Source of the DNA: JBDRHL01 sp043816955
Lineage (GTDB): Bacteria; Planctomycetota; Phycisphaerae; Sedimentisphaerales; CAYZTY01
Direction: 5' to 3'
Assembly: GCA_043816955.1 (NCBI GenBank)
Contig: JBDRHL010000021.1
Coordinates: 1-13,393 of the forward strand
DNA: 13,393 nucleotides
Program-made: the position numbers and the translations under genes
Shown here: positions 6,578 to 13,260 of the stretch, one piece after another
Layout: every line of letters begins with the position of its first letter
Position numbering within the stretch: position 1 is the first letter of the stretch
The notes under the pieces: generated by a model
What the model saw: only the letters and a program-made list of their open reading frames with translations
What the model was told of the DNA's origin: nothing
Databases searched by the model: none

Positions 6578-7399
6578 ATGGATTACATAAAACATGCTAT
6601 CGGAACACCAGCAAGGCATTCGACCAAAACTGTCCCGCCGAGAATTGGAGCACAAAGAACTGATCGTCTTACAGAGTTTTTAAGAGAGCTCAACAGCACC
6701 GAACAGCACATAAGACTCAGTAAAACAGTCAGGCATTTTGTTGGAACATTCAGTATAAGCGATTTCGCTCTTGCTTTCCAAAATCTTCTCGCTATCGGTG
6801 TTCCTGTCCGCCGGCTCATAAGGCTGTGTTATGATTATACCTCTATCTTCCCCAGCCAGGCTGCAGAACTCAGGGTCTCTCTGCCCTCAAGCCACATTGT
6901 GCGAACGATATTATGTGAACATGAGATGTTCAGATGCTTCCTGGCTGATTTGGAAGCCGTGGAAGATGCTATAAGGCCGCTTGAGGAACTGTCGAATGCT
7001 TCCAGTGAATTCCGAAAGCTCTCCCATGTAGCTTCACATCTGGCCCTGACGGAGATGCACAACGAACGTGAGGATGAAATCATCTTCCCTCAACTGGAAA
7101 AACATGGCCCCAGGAACCTCGTTATGGCCCTGAGGATAGAACATAACTACATGTCGGGCGCCTCCCAGATGCTCAATGATCTTGTGCTGACTTTCGGCAT
7201 TACAGACCTGGTTGAATTCAAAAGAAGACTCACAAATACCAGGAAATACATGGTTCCTGCTCTGACGGAACATCTCTTCAAAGAGGATAATATACTCTAC
7301 CCCCTGGCATTAAACGCTGTCACAGACAAGCAAGTCTGGGAAAGAATAAAGGCTTTATGTGACGAAATTGGTTATTGCTGCTTTGAAAATGCATGGTGA
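6578..7399 (+). CDS. DUF438-hemerythrin domain protein
   Basis: A 273-residue cytoplasmic protein. Residues about 30-92 look like DUF438: a helical stretch ending IGVPVRRLIRLCYDYTSIF, matching the family's EGVPVEEIxKLCDVHxxLF. Residues about 105-245 form a four-helix hemerythrin-like domain with candidate iron ligands His115 (CEHEM), His154, His161 with Asp166 or Glu167 before IIFPQLE, His189 (RIEHN), and His232 with Glu236 (EHLFKEDNILYP). In this architecture a di-iron site would bind O2 or NO or sense iron and redox state. The PAS domain seen in some relatives is absent. AAAGGG at 6564-6569 is 8 bases before the ATG. It is transcribed from its own promoter and ends at the shared terminator with the convergent gene. 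Confidence 0.85.
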   Translation: MDYIKHAIGTPARHSTKTVPPRIGAQRTDRLTEFLRELNSTEQHIRLSKTVRHFVGTFSISDFALAFQNLLAIGVPVRRLIRLCYDYTSIFPSQAAELRVSLPSSHIVRTILCEHEMFRCFLADLEAVEDAIRPLEELSNASSEFRKLSHVASHLALTEMHNEREDEIIFPQLEKHGPRNLVMALRIEHNYMSGASQMLNDLVLTFGITDLVEFKRRLTNTRKYMVPALTEHLFKEDNILYPLALNAVTDKQVWERIKALCDEIGYCCFENAW

Positions 7400-7509
7400 T
7401 AAAATGGTGTGAATTCTTCCGTGCGAGCTTCGGTCGGGGATGACGGAAGAGCTGGAAACAGCTGAAAGGTTTGCACGCCGATCGACCTGAAAACCGTGCA
7501 GATACCTGA

Positions 7510-7547
7510 AAAAGGCTGTGGGTGTCTCCTCCCGCCTGCAGCCTTTT
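7510..7547. terminator. Bidirectional terminator between convergent genes
   Basis: AAAAGGCTG (7510-7518) pairs with CAGCCTTTT (7539-7547), and inside it GGG pairs with CCC around TGTCTCCT. A-run on one side and T-run on the other make it work on both strands. It is 110 bases after the hemerythrin gene and 7 bases after the stop of the - strand dockerin gene. A looser CTTCCGT/ACGGAAG pair lies at about 7417-7450. Confidence 0.75.
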
Positions 7548-7553
7548 GTAATA

Positions 7554-8627
7554 TTACCTCCCATAAAGCCAATCTCCTGCCAGAATCACAAAATCTCCGA
7601 ACTCCACCACATTATTGTCGTTCAAATCAGCCCCGCTGCAGTAATCAGGCACAGAACAATCGCTGTTCAGCCACCTGTTGACAAATACAGCCAGATCAGC
7701 CATATCTACGTCACAGTCATTATCGAGATCTGTCGGCAGTATGCGCCGGAAATAGTAGATCGGCTGACCAATGTTTTCACTGACTGTAAAATAACCACAG
7801 CCGAAACCTTTTACAAAACAAATTGCTTCACCCTGCGGCTCACTCCGCAATGGTGCCGGAAATTGGCTGTTCGAAAACGCCTCCGACAAATCTGCATCAC
7901 GGTCTCTTTGCCATACAGAGGCATTAAAGTAGCCGCGAACGATTATCTCACGTCCGTCAGCAGAGATGTCGCCCCCCGTCGCCCATCCCCATGGCAGAGA
8001 GCATTTATATTCCATTGTTATGACAGCCGTTGTGGACTGGGGATAAGATGCGCGATAAAGGCGGGAATACGTCTCGCGTTTCGAGATGATGTAAATATCT
8101 TTTGTCAACGGATCGACCATGAGTGTTTCGGCATCGCGGGCGCCATCCGGATATTGTAGTGTTATCGCCTGCACGCCGGCAAGTGTCGTATTAACCGGCG
8201 ACTGGTTTGCATCGACCACCGGTTCAGGCACCCGGTATACCTTCACATATGGCCTGGTAGCCCCATTATCCCCGATATCGCCGAGATACAGATAATCGAT
8301 TCCGTCAACAGGGCCAGGCCCCAGCGCCATATCTTCCCAGTCCACCGTTGCTGCGCCACTGAGATTGTAAATCCCCAGATGCCTGCCCGTTGTGCTCATT
8401 GCAAAAACGCGTGCAGAATCTCCCGAATCATTATGTGCCCATAGGACATTCTTGTTTTTCCTGCTTGCCGACAGGCCGGAGGCTTCGTTAAGCAGAGAGG
8501 ATTCTACTGTCCCTGCGGATACTCCTGCCTCGAACTGCGGAATTACCGCATAAGAAATACCGCCAGGCGATATACAAAGAAGTATTATCCCCACCCGCCT
8601 CTGAAGTCTTTTAACCAGCCCAAACAT
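7554..8627 (-). CDS. Secreted propeller-like protein with C-terminal dockerin
   Basis: A 357-residue exported protein. The signal peptide covers about residues 1-27 (VGIILLCISPGGISYA). The body has repeated beta-strand style motifs such as WAHNDSGDSARVFAMSTTGR, VDWEDMALGPG, YLYLGDIGDN and TKDIYIISKRE, suggesting a beta-propeller of a type known in planctomycete secreted proteins. The last 60 residues are a dockerin type I-like pair of calcium loops, DLDNDCDVDMADLAVFVNRWL and DLNDNNVVEFGDFVILAGDW. Dockerins bind cohesins in cellulosomes; in planctomycetes they occur widely without an obvious scaffold, and no cohesin is visible here. AAAGG lies about 9 bases before the ATG. The propeller reading is inference; the dockerin is clear. 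Confidence 0.87.
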   Translation of the reverse strand: MFGLVKRLQRRVGIILLCISPGGISYAVIPQFEAGVSAGTVESSLLNEASGLSASRKNKNVLWAHNDSGDSARVFAMSTTGRHLGIYNLSGAATVDWEDMALGPGPVDGIDYLYLGDIGDNGATRPYVKVYRVPEPVVDANQSPVNTTLAGVQAITLQYPDGARDAETLMVDPLTKDIYIISKRETYSRLYRASYPQSTTAVITMEYKCSLPWGWATGGDISADGREIIVRGYFNASVWQRDRDADLSEAFSNSQFPAPLRSEPQGEAICFVKGFGCGYFTVSENIGQPIYYFRRILPTDLDNDCDVDMADLAVFVNRWLNSDCSVPDYCSGADLNDNNVVEFGDFVILAGDWLYGR

Positions 8628-8711
8628 TGCACAAGCCTTTCTTTTGCCGGATGTATTCCTGCCGCTGAAACAGCCAGCCTCTTCCTTCCACTATCAGTTC
8701 AATCCGCCTTT

Positions 8712-8717
8712 ATTATA
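8712..8717 (-). promoter_or_regulatory. Possible -10 box for the dockerin-propeller gene
   Basis: TATAAT on the - strand, about 85 bases before the start codon. The -35 region at the right distance is poor (CACTTT or CCACTT). The surrounding stretch 8628-8869 shows no gene. Confidence 0.35.
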
Positions 8718-8869
8718 CCATATTCCCCGTATAAAAGTGGCGCATTTAATATGGATTTAATTGAGTTTTGAGCATTAAAAAGGAAGAACCTGACGGGTGA
8801 AACAAGCAAGGATGCTCTAACGCTTCATCCGTAGCATATCACCTCTTTCCCTTATGGCAGTAGTCTGGA

Positions 8870-9460
8870 CTACGGGAATGGATAGCGGTTCTTCTTAAAA
8901 ATCATGGTTGCAAAATCATTGTTACGACCTTGGGCGTCATTTACGGCGAAGATGGCTAAATCACGATCACACTTGTCCCCCTCCCGCATGTACCGGCGAA
9001 TAGCCACTTCCGCACAGAGGAAACCCAGCATCAACCACAGCACAAATGGGAGAAATGCCAACCACCAGCCAGCAAAAAAGGAAATCGCAAGAGTGCTTGA
9101 AAGAAAACCACCAAATGCTGCCAAGGGGTAAAACATGGGGTGTTTATAAACCATTGCAGGCCGATCAAGCCGCCCAGCGAATCTTTGAAGGATAAAATAA
9201 GATATTAGCACCCATCCGTAGCCTACAAAGGATGTGACTATGAGCGCAGTAGTGATAGAGATGGATAAACACACTACGGCAGCTATGACCCCGTGGAAAG
9301 TGAAGAGAACAACGAGCAATGTTAACCACGTTTTGTCCGCAACAGAACCGCCCCATTTGTGCATTGTGGCCTGGAGAATTGGGTTAAACAAGACAGTGTA
9401 GCTGAACCATGCGGCAGCGATTGTGTTGGCTATGATCCAAACGATTTTGATTTCGATCAT
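8870..9460 (-). CDS. Multi-spanning membrane protein, function unknown
   Basis: A 196-residue protein with about five predicted membrane helices: residues about 6-27, 45-66, 70-92, 112-130 and 133-151. The tail, from about 152, is charged (RRYMREGDKCDRD) and probably cytoplasmic. I do not recognise the family; the opening helix followed by LFNPILQATM could suggest DUF1761-like proteins but this is weak. A GGAAAG sequence precedes the ATG by 5 bases. Upstream lies the repeat element at 9561-9601, which carries a TATAAT and may serve as its promoter. The stop codon sits in a GTAGTC/GACTAC inverted repeat (8860-8873). Confidence 0.65.
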   Translation of the reverse strand: MIEIKIVWIIANTIAAAWFSYTVLFNPILQATMHKWGGSVADKTWLTLLVVLFTFHGVIAAVVCLSISITTALIVTSFVGYGWVLISYFILQRFAGRLDRPAMVYKHPMFYPLAAFGGFLSSTLAISFFAGWWLAFLPFVLWLMLGFLCAEVAIRRYMREGDKCDRDLAIFAVNDAQGRNNDFATMIFKKNRYPFP

Positions 9461-9560
9461 CTTATCTTTCCAAACATTTATTCGTCCGCACCATTGCGGT
9501 TTGTTCTTATCCGGCTACTTTTTTTCTGCAAAAAAGGTAAGTGTTCATATTATCATTTGC

Positions 9561-9601
9561 CCCAACAATGATTATACAGCCTATATAAAACGCCAAAGCT
9601 T
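9561..9601 (-). repeat. Promoter-like repeat element, copy 1
   Basis: The + strand CCCAACAATGATTATAC (9561-9577) and TATAAAACGCCAA (9584-9596) both recur exactly at 10049-10065 and 10118-10130. Read on the - strand the block contains GTATAATCATTGTTGGG, with a good -10 box. It lies about 100 bases before the multi-spanning membrane gene and overlaps the last six codons and stop of the upstream gene (KLWRFI-stop). Confidence 0.55.
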
Positions 9602-10015
9602 TTTTATTACTTTTATTACCTCGAAATGCCGTAGCCACCAATGATACTTTCCAATATAAACTTCATTCGGGTCTTCAGTGATTATTTTGCCTTTACACAT
9701 TTCAACAGAACCAGAACCGTCAGGATAATACCCTATCCAGTTCTTTTTGTCGCGCACAACACAATCAACAAGTTTGCAGGGTGTTTCATCGATGCCGGGC
9801 ATCCAATAGATAATCGTATGTAATAAGGGATTGACTTTGTAAATGGTTCTGTTGAGTGGCATGAGGCTTTGGTCTAGCTGTTTTTGAGCAGGGTAACTTC
9901 CTATTTGAGATGGGAGTACCTCAGGCCAGATAAAGAAATAGAAGAAAATTAGTATTACTATGAATATTGCACCAACATCTTCTACAGTCTGTTTGGTGCG
10001 TCCATTATTTGCCAT
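9581..10015 (-). CDS. Single-span membrane protein, function unknown
   Basis: A 144-residue protein with one membrane helix at residues about 14-34 (VGAIFIVILIFFYFFIW), followed by a soluble, aromatic-rich region containing HTIIYWMPGIDETPCKLVDC and IGYYPDGSGSVEMCKGKI. Two cysteines flank LVD and a third is at about residue 107; disulfides are possible if the domain is outside the cell. A strong ribosome binding site, AGGAAGGAAG, precedes the ATG by 6 to 8 bases. No family recognised. Its last codons (KLWRFI) come from a repeated element, so its natural 3' end may have been replaced. Confidence 0.6.
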   Translation of the reverse strand: MANNGRTKQTVEDVGAIFIVILIFFYFFIWPEVLPSQIGSYPAQKQLDQSLMPLNRTIYKVNPLLHTIIYWMPGIDETPCKLVDCVVRDKKNWIGYYPDGSGSVEMCKGKIITEDPNEVYIGKYHWWLRHFEVIKVIKKLWRFI

Positions 10016-10048
10016 TAGGATAGCTTCCTTCCTTTTGAGTTATTAACA

Positions 10049-10135
10049 CCCAACAATGATTATACCGTTTTATGCGCCTTTTATCCACCTCAGGCGGACA
10101 GGCGAGATGGCGTACTGTATAAAACGCCAAGGCTT
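10049..10135 (-). repeat. Promoter-like repeat element, copy 2, with a palindromic insert
   Basis: Same two conserved blocks as copy 1, but separated by about 52 bases instead of 6. The extra DNA makes an imperfect palindrome: GTTTTAT-GCGCC at 10068-10079 faces GGCGT-ACTG-TATAAAAC at about 10109-10125, with CGCCTGTCCGCCTGAGG inside on the - strand. The element ends 34 bases before the start of the single-span membrane gene and places TATAAT just upstream of it. Confidence 0.5.
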
Positions 10136-10361
10136 ATCCCCGCATGCCTCTGGCGGGGAACAGGCTACTTCTGCCATTATAAGAACTTCCCGTTGCTTGG
10201 TCTATCAATATTAAATCATAGCTCTGAAGTATTAAACACAAAACCCCATCTTTCTGCAGCCATTTCCAGAGCGATTTTCTTTGGTGCTTGGCGTTGCCAA
10301 AGAAGATAAGGGACTGGTCGCTTAGGACACTAGAAAGAGAAGCTGATATTGGCAGCAGCAA
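10134..10361 (-). other. Open frame of doubtful coding value between repeat elements
   Basis: In 10016-10379 there is no gene I can support firmly. A - strand 75-codon frame reads LSDQSLIFFGNAKHQRKSLW and then CLILQSYDLILIDQATGSSY, ending in PARGMRG, which is the translation of the palindrome at 10138-10158. The middle looks protein-like, so it may be a decayed gene, but no ribosome binding site or known motif is visible. Confidence 0.2.
10138..10158. repeat. GC-rich palindrome CCCCGC...GCGGGG
   Basis: A perfect 6-base inverted repeat with a 9-base loop (ATGCCTCTG). A related palindrome, CCGCC-AGGCA-GGCGG, lies at 11836-11850 inside the 531-residue gene. They look like members of a dispersed GC-rich palindromic repeat family. 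Confidence 0.5.
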
Positions 10362-10379
10362 AGCAGTCCGGAGCGGTTA

Positions 10380-11975
10380 TTACTGATTTGTGCCGTGCAG
10401 CCAGCTTTTTGCGACGGCTGCGAAATCGGGAAAGCTTACAATTCCATCTCCGGTGATATCCGCAGCCGGCTCTGCGGTAAGCCAGTAATAGGCAATTTGT
10501 GCAAGGTCGAGATAGTCTACAGCGCAATCCCCGCCGGCTGGCGCGATGTCCGCAGGATTGCTGCAGGTTGCCGGTTCGTATTCGAACTTTGGTCCCGGCT
10601 GGGTGTAAAGGCCTCCGCCGCGGAAAACCAGATTATAATCGACCAATAGATTCATTCCGATGATTCCGTCAACATACCCTCCTTCAGGAGAACTGACATC
10701 GAGCAGAACAAGAGGGACATTTGTAAGCTCAAGCGAATAATCCCCCGGGATGTAAAGTGAGTCTATAAAGAAGCCCGGTTCTACACTGATTTCACCGTTA
10801 GCGCCCATAATATCGACGGTAAAATCCGGGTCCGCAGAGTGAAGGCCGAGGATAGAAGCCAGGCTTGAACCTATGGTTGATACCTGGGCGCCTGTATCGA
10901 AGAGAAATCGATCGTTCTGAACGGCCTGTTTGGGGCCGTGAGCAACATCCACGGAATGTACGAAGAACAGGCACTGGCCCAGCAAACCGGTAATTATGGA
11001 AGGCTGGCCGGGCCTGAAAATGAGTTCCCATATCGCTTCCAGATCGAGGGGATATTCGACATCAATTGCGAAAGAAGGAACAAGAATGAGAGGCACCGTG
11101 TTTGCCAAGACAGGTATAGCAGGGTTTTCAAGATCATAGAAGGTAACAGCAGGAGAGTTATAGTCCCGGCTGTTGTGTGAGATGGTTACCTGGCTGTAGT
11201 TATCGATATGTGCTGCATAGTAAACAGCCATTGGCGCCCCGATTGCAGTTGGGAGGTCCGGCTGATTTGGTTCAGGTTCCTGGCCGACGGCAATGGAAAC
11301 GTTTCCCTGCCCTATCATCTGGGAAGTATCGCAAAGCATGCCGTTTGCATCGACCGCTTGTATGCCGTCAATAAAAAGGCCGAGCGGCTCACTTACCCAC
11401 GCCTCGGCGCTTCCGGTTACGCCTGTGAGGGTAACAGTGTTGGGCGTAAGCAATGAGGCGGCGTAGATTCCCGCGGCAGAAGCATTAGCATAGCCCATCA
11501 GGTGGGCAGCAGCGCCTGTGTCGAAAATGCCGACCGAATAATCGGTTTGAGGACTGCCGGTGAGATAGTCTCCGGTTACGGTTGTGTACTGATAAGAGAC
11601 GGTATCGCCTTCTTCGGCGCGGGCATCGGTAACGGAGATGACGACGTAGGGTGTGAAGCCGGCAATAGGAGGAGAATCGATCAGATAGCTGAGGGTTGTA
11701 GCTTGTATATCCTGAGGAAGTATTGTGTCCTTAGGTGGTGTTTGCCTGTGGTGGATTTTTTTTGGGCCGAGGGGGCGATTTCTTCTGAGTCTGGGCGGCT
11801 TGTCTGCGGGGTAGTTGATTGCTTTTATTCTGCCGCCGCCAGGCAGGCGGAGATCGGTACTTTGGCGGTTCCAGTTTTTGTTCTGCGCAGAGGCAGCCGC
11901 GGCACAGCAAATAATTGCAACAGCCAATAAAACTATGATAACGCGGACACGGGCGTAAGGAGCTTTGCAGTCCAT
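10380..11975 (-). CDS. Secreted two-lobed retropepsin-like aspartic protease with dockerin
   Basis: A 531-residue exported protein. The signal peptide covers about residues 1-30 (VIIVLLAVAIICCAAAASA), followed by a basic linker. Two aspartic-protease type FDTGA motifs occur, with DTG at 152-154 and 360-362. The second lobe completes the clan AA pattern with IMGANGEISVEPGFFIDSL (389-407) and DGIIGMNLL (436-444). The first has the matching GVTGSAEAWVSEPLGLFID (185-203) and TAIGAPM. Both lobes therefore look duplicated, and together they could form one active site as in pepsins. Residues about 475-526 are a dockerin-like pair, the second loop being DITGDGIVSFPDFAAVAKSW; the first loop is degenerate. 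GAGAGAGGAAC abuts the ATG. Substrate and activity are unknown; it could be a non-catalytic relative. Confidence 0.82.
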   Translation of the reverse strand: MDCKAPYARVRVIIVLLAVAIICCAAAASAQNKNWNRQSTDLRLPGGGRIKAINYPADKPPRLRRNRPLGPKKIHHRQTPPKDTILPQDIQATTLSYLIDSPPIAGFTPYVVISVTDARAEEGDTVSYQYTTVTGDYLTGSPQTDYSVGIFDTGAAAHLMGYANASAAGIYAASLLTPNTVTLTGVTGSAEAWVSEPLGLFIDGIQAVDANGMLCDTSQMIGQGNVSIAVGQEPEPNQPDLPTAIGAPMAVYYAAHIDNYSQVTISHNSRDYNSPAVTFYDLENPAIPVLANTVPLILVPSFAIDVEYPLDLEAIWELIFRPGQPSIITGLLGQCLFFVHSVDVAHGPKQAVQNDRFLFDTGAQVSTIGSSLASILGLHSADPDFTVDIMGANGEISVEPGFFIDSLYIPGDYSLELTNVPLVLLDVSSPEGGYVDGIIGMNLLVDYNLVFRGGGLYTQPGPKFEYEPATCSNPADIAPAGGDCAVDYLDLAQIAYYWLTAEPAADITGDGIVSFPDFAAVAKSWLHGTNQ

Positions 11976-12000
11976 GTTCCTCTCTCTTTCAGATAATTAT

Positions 12001-12006
12001 ATTATA
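12001..12006 (-). promoter_or_regulatory. Possible -10 box for the two-lobed protease gene
   Basis: TATAAT on the - strand, 25 bases before the ATG. No convincing -35 box lies 16-18 bases upstream. Confidence 0.35.
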
Positions 12007-12039
12007 GCAAATGATGGGTAGGGACCACACGTGAAAAAT

Positions 12040-12300
12040 CAGAAGCGATGCCGCAGGGGGCTTGCGCGGGGGGAGTTATGTGGAAAAATAAGTCGGGAAT
12101 TGGGGTTTTTGGGGGAGGTTTTGAGGGGGGAAATGCTTGTTTTTGGGCAGATATTGGGGTTCGGGTGGTGAAAAGGGGTGAATTTTTTTGGATTTTATGG
12201 TCATTTTTTGGGAAAAGTGCGCTACTTTTTACCCAATTCTTACCCGGTTTTGTACTACTTTTGTACCATTTTTTCGATTTTTTTCGTGTTAAGATGTAGC
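12040..12300. other. G/T-skewed intergenic stretch with quadruplex potential
   Basis: The + strand is strikingly rich in G-runs and T-runs and poor in C until about 12220. Four G-runs at 12095-12097, 12102-12105, 12111-12115 and 12125-12130, separated by 4, 5 and 9 bases, form a possible G-quadruplex. No gene is supported here; short open frames are low-complexity. Confidence 0.5.
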
Positions 12301-12306
12301 GAGTTT

Positions 12307-12470
12307 AACGGTTGTAACGATTTTGCGGACCTGCGGGGATTGTGCGAAAAGGGGATGGGGGTTAGGGATTGGGGATTCAAACGATTTCGGATTTCGGATT
12401 TTGGATTTTCGATTTTGGATTGGGCGAAAAGAGGCTGGTGAGGGGTTGGGGATTACCGCTCTGGCTCCGA
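12307..12470 (+). repeat. Long direct repeat, copy 1
   Basis: Begins with GGTTGTAACGATT, matches CGGACCTGCGG-like sequence, then GATTCAAACGATTTCGGATTT and continues to CTCTGGCTCCGA at 12470. The last 100 bases match 13301-13393 base for base except for one extra ATTTCGG heptamer. The left part is a looser match. The middle is made of GATTTCGG / GATTTTGG / GATTTTCG heptamers and octamers, so length variation by slippage is expected. Confidence 0.85.
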
Positions 12471-12532
12471 TCCTGACTAAGGATTGTCCACGAAATCAGT
12501 TGATTTTTCCGCTGAGGCTGTTTACTCTATGA

Positions 12533-12664
12533 GAGTATTGGCGGGCTTTATTCGACCAGCCGGAAAAAACAGAACTCGAATATCGCGTTATAGCGGTAAA
12601 TAAAGCAGGCGAAAGATGGGCGAGTAATAGGGTGATGGTGGTTTTGTGGCGCATTTTATTATAA
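12533..12664 (+). pseudogene. 3' remnant of a fibronectin type III-like domain protein
   Basis: A 43-codon frame without a start codon follows a TGA at 12530-12532 and reads EYWRALFDQPEKTELEYRVI, then AVNKAGERWASNRVMVVL. The ELEYRVIAVNKAGE...SNxVMVVL pattern is the last strands of a fibronectin type III domain as seen at the ends of large secreted proteins. The expected end after MVVL is replaced by WRILL. The 5' part is absent and the preceding sequence is the direct repeat, so the gene was probably truncated by the insertion or recombination that placed the repeat there. Confidence 0.5.
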
Positions 12665-12703
12665 AAACTGAATAATTACTGTATGTGCAAAGGATAATAA
12701 CAA

Positions 12704-13123
12704 GTGGAAAGTCTTATTAAAATAGTTGGTCTTCTTGGTATTGGAGGATTGGTTTCAAGCTACTTAACAATTTTATGGCAAAGAAGAAATACTGAAGAAA
12801 AAGCAAAACAAGAATACAAAGAGACGCGATACAAGTGTGTTGTGTTATTGATGAAGGCGCTTGTTGAATTTAAGAAGTACCAAAAAATGTTGATCAACCA
12901 TGGATACGATATTTCAAATAGAGAAGACCTCATTGACTTACTTCGAGACGAGCAACTTTCCGCAATTCTTTACGCTTCAAAAGGATTTATAAAGTCAATG
13001 GGAGAATTTATTATCAAACCGAATAAAGACAATCTCATTTCCACAGTTATTGAAATGAGAAAAGATTTGTGGAGATTGAAAGGGAAATTGGGCGCAAGTG
13101 ATATTTTTGGAGATTGCACGTAA
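12704..13123 (+). CDS. Membrane-anchored orphan protein, AT-rich
   Basis: A 139-residue protein beginning at GTG 12704. Residues about 6-25 form a membrane helix (IVGLLGIGGLVSSYLTILW), followed by a basic helical region with TRYKCVVLLMKALVEFKKYQ and AILYASKGFIKSMGEFIIKP, and IEMRKDLWRLKGKLG near the end. The pattern GIGGLxSSYLTILWQRR...ETRYK...MRKDLW resembles a family of small hypothetical proteins found scattered in bacteria, often as isolated genes in mobile regions; no function is known to me. Its codons are visibly richer in A and T than neighbouring genes, suggesting transfer. AAAGG about 8 to 10 bases upstream may be the ribosome binding site. It stands alone between the two direct repeats. 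Confidence 0.75.
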   Translation: MESLIKIVGLLGIGGLVSSYLTILWQRRNTEEKAKQEYKETRYKCVVLLMKALVEFKKYQKMLINHGYDISNREDLIDLLRDEQLSAILYASKGFIKSMGEFIIKPNKDNLISTVIEMRKDLWRLKGKLGASDIFGDCT

Positions 13124-13155
13124 CAAGGCACTGCGCTTGTCCACTGTTTTGGTAG

Positions 13156-13260
13156 TTTATTTTGCGGCATTGTCGCCTTACATCATCGCCTTGCAGCTTT
13201 ACATCGTCGCGTTGTGAGTTTACAGTGTGGCATTGTAAGGTTACATAAAGCCGTTGTAAC
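13156..13260. repeat. Five tandem imperfect 21-bp repeats
   Basis: Units start at 13156, 13177, 13198, 13219 and 13240. All share TTA at positions 2-4, C at 13 and TTG at 15-17; the last four have TTACA. A typical unit is TTTACATCGTCGCGTTGTGAG (13198, 21 bases) but split by function: TTTACA, then CGTCGCG, then TTGTGAG. Junctions such as TGTAA-GG-TTACA (13235-13246) are inverted repeats. The - strand translation shows a 7-residue period, but no start or full gene supports coding. Confidence 0.75.

Noticed and set aside
7518..8159. 213-residue + strand frame opposite the dockerin gene
   Set aside because: Antisense shadow; the - strand frame has a signal peptide and dockerin and is clearly the gene.
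8860..8873. GTAGTC-TG-GACTAC palindrome at the stop of the multi-spanning membrane gene as a terminator
   Set aside because: Short stem, almost no loop and no T-run after it.
11502..11930. 142-residue + strand frame opposite the two-lobed protease gene
   Set aside because: Antisense shadow of a well supported gene with no independent features.
13121..13180. attC recombination site after the orphan gene
   Set aside because: TAACAAGGC is suggestive, but I found no matching GTTRRRY core site or the expected imperfect palindrome; left as a check only.
13156..13260. CRISPR array
   Set aside because: Units are contiguous and degenerate, with no unique spacers and no cas genes in the window.
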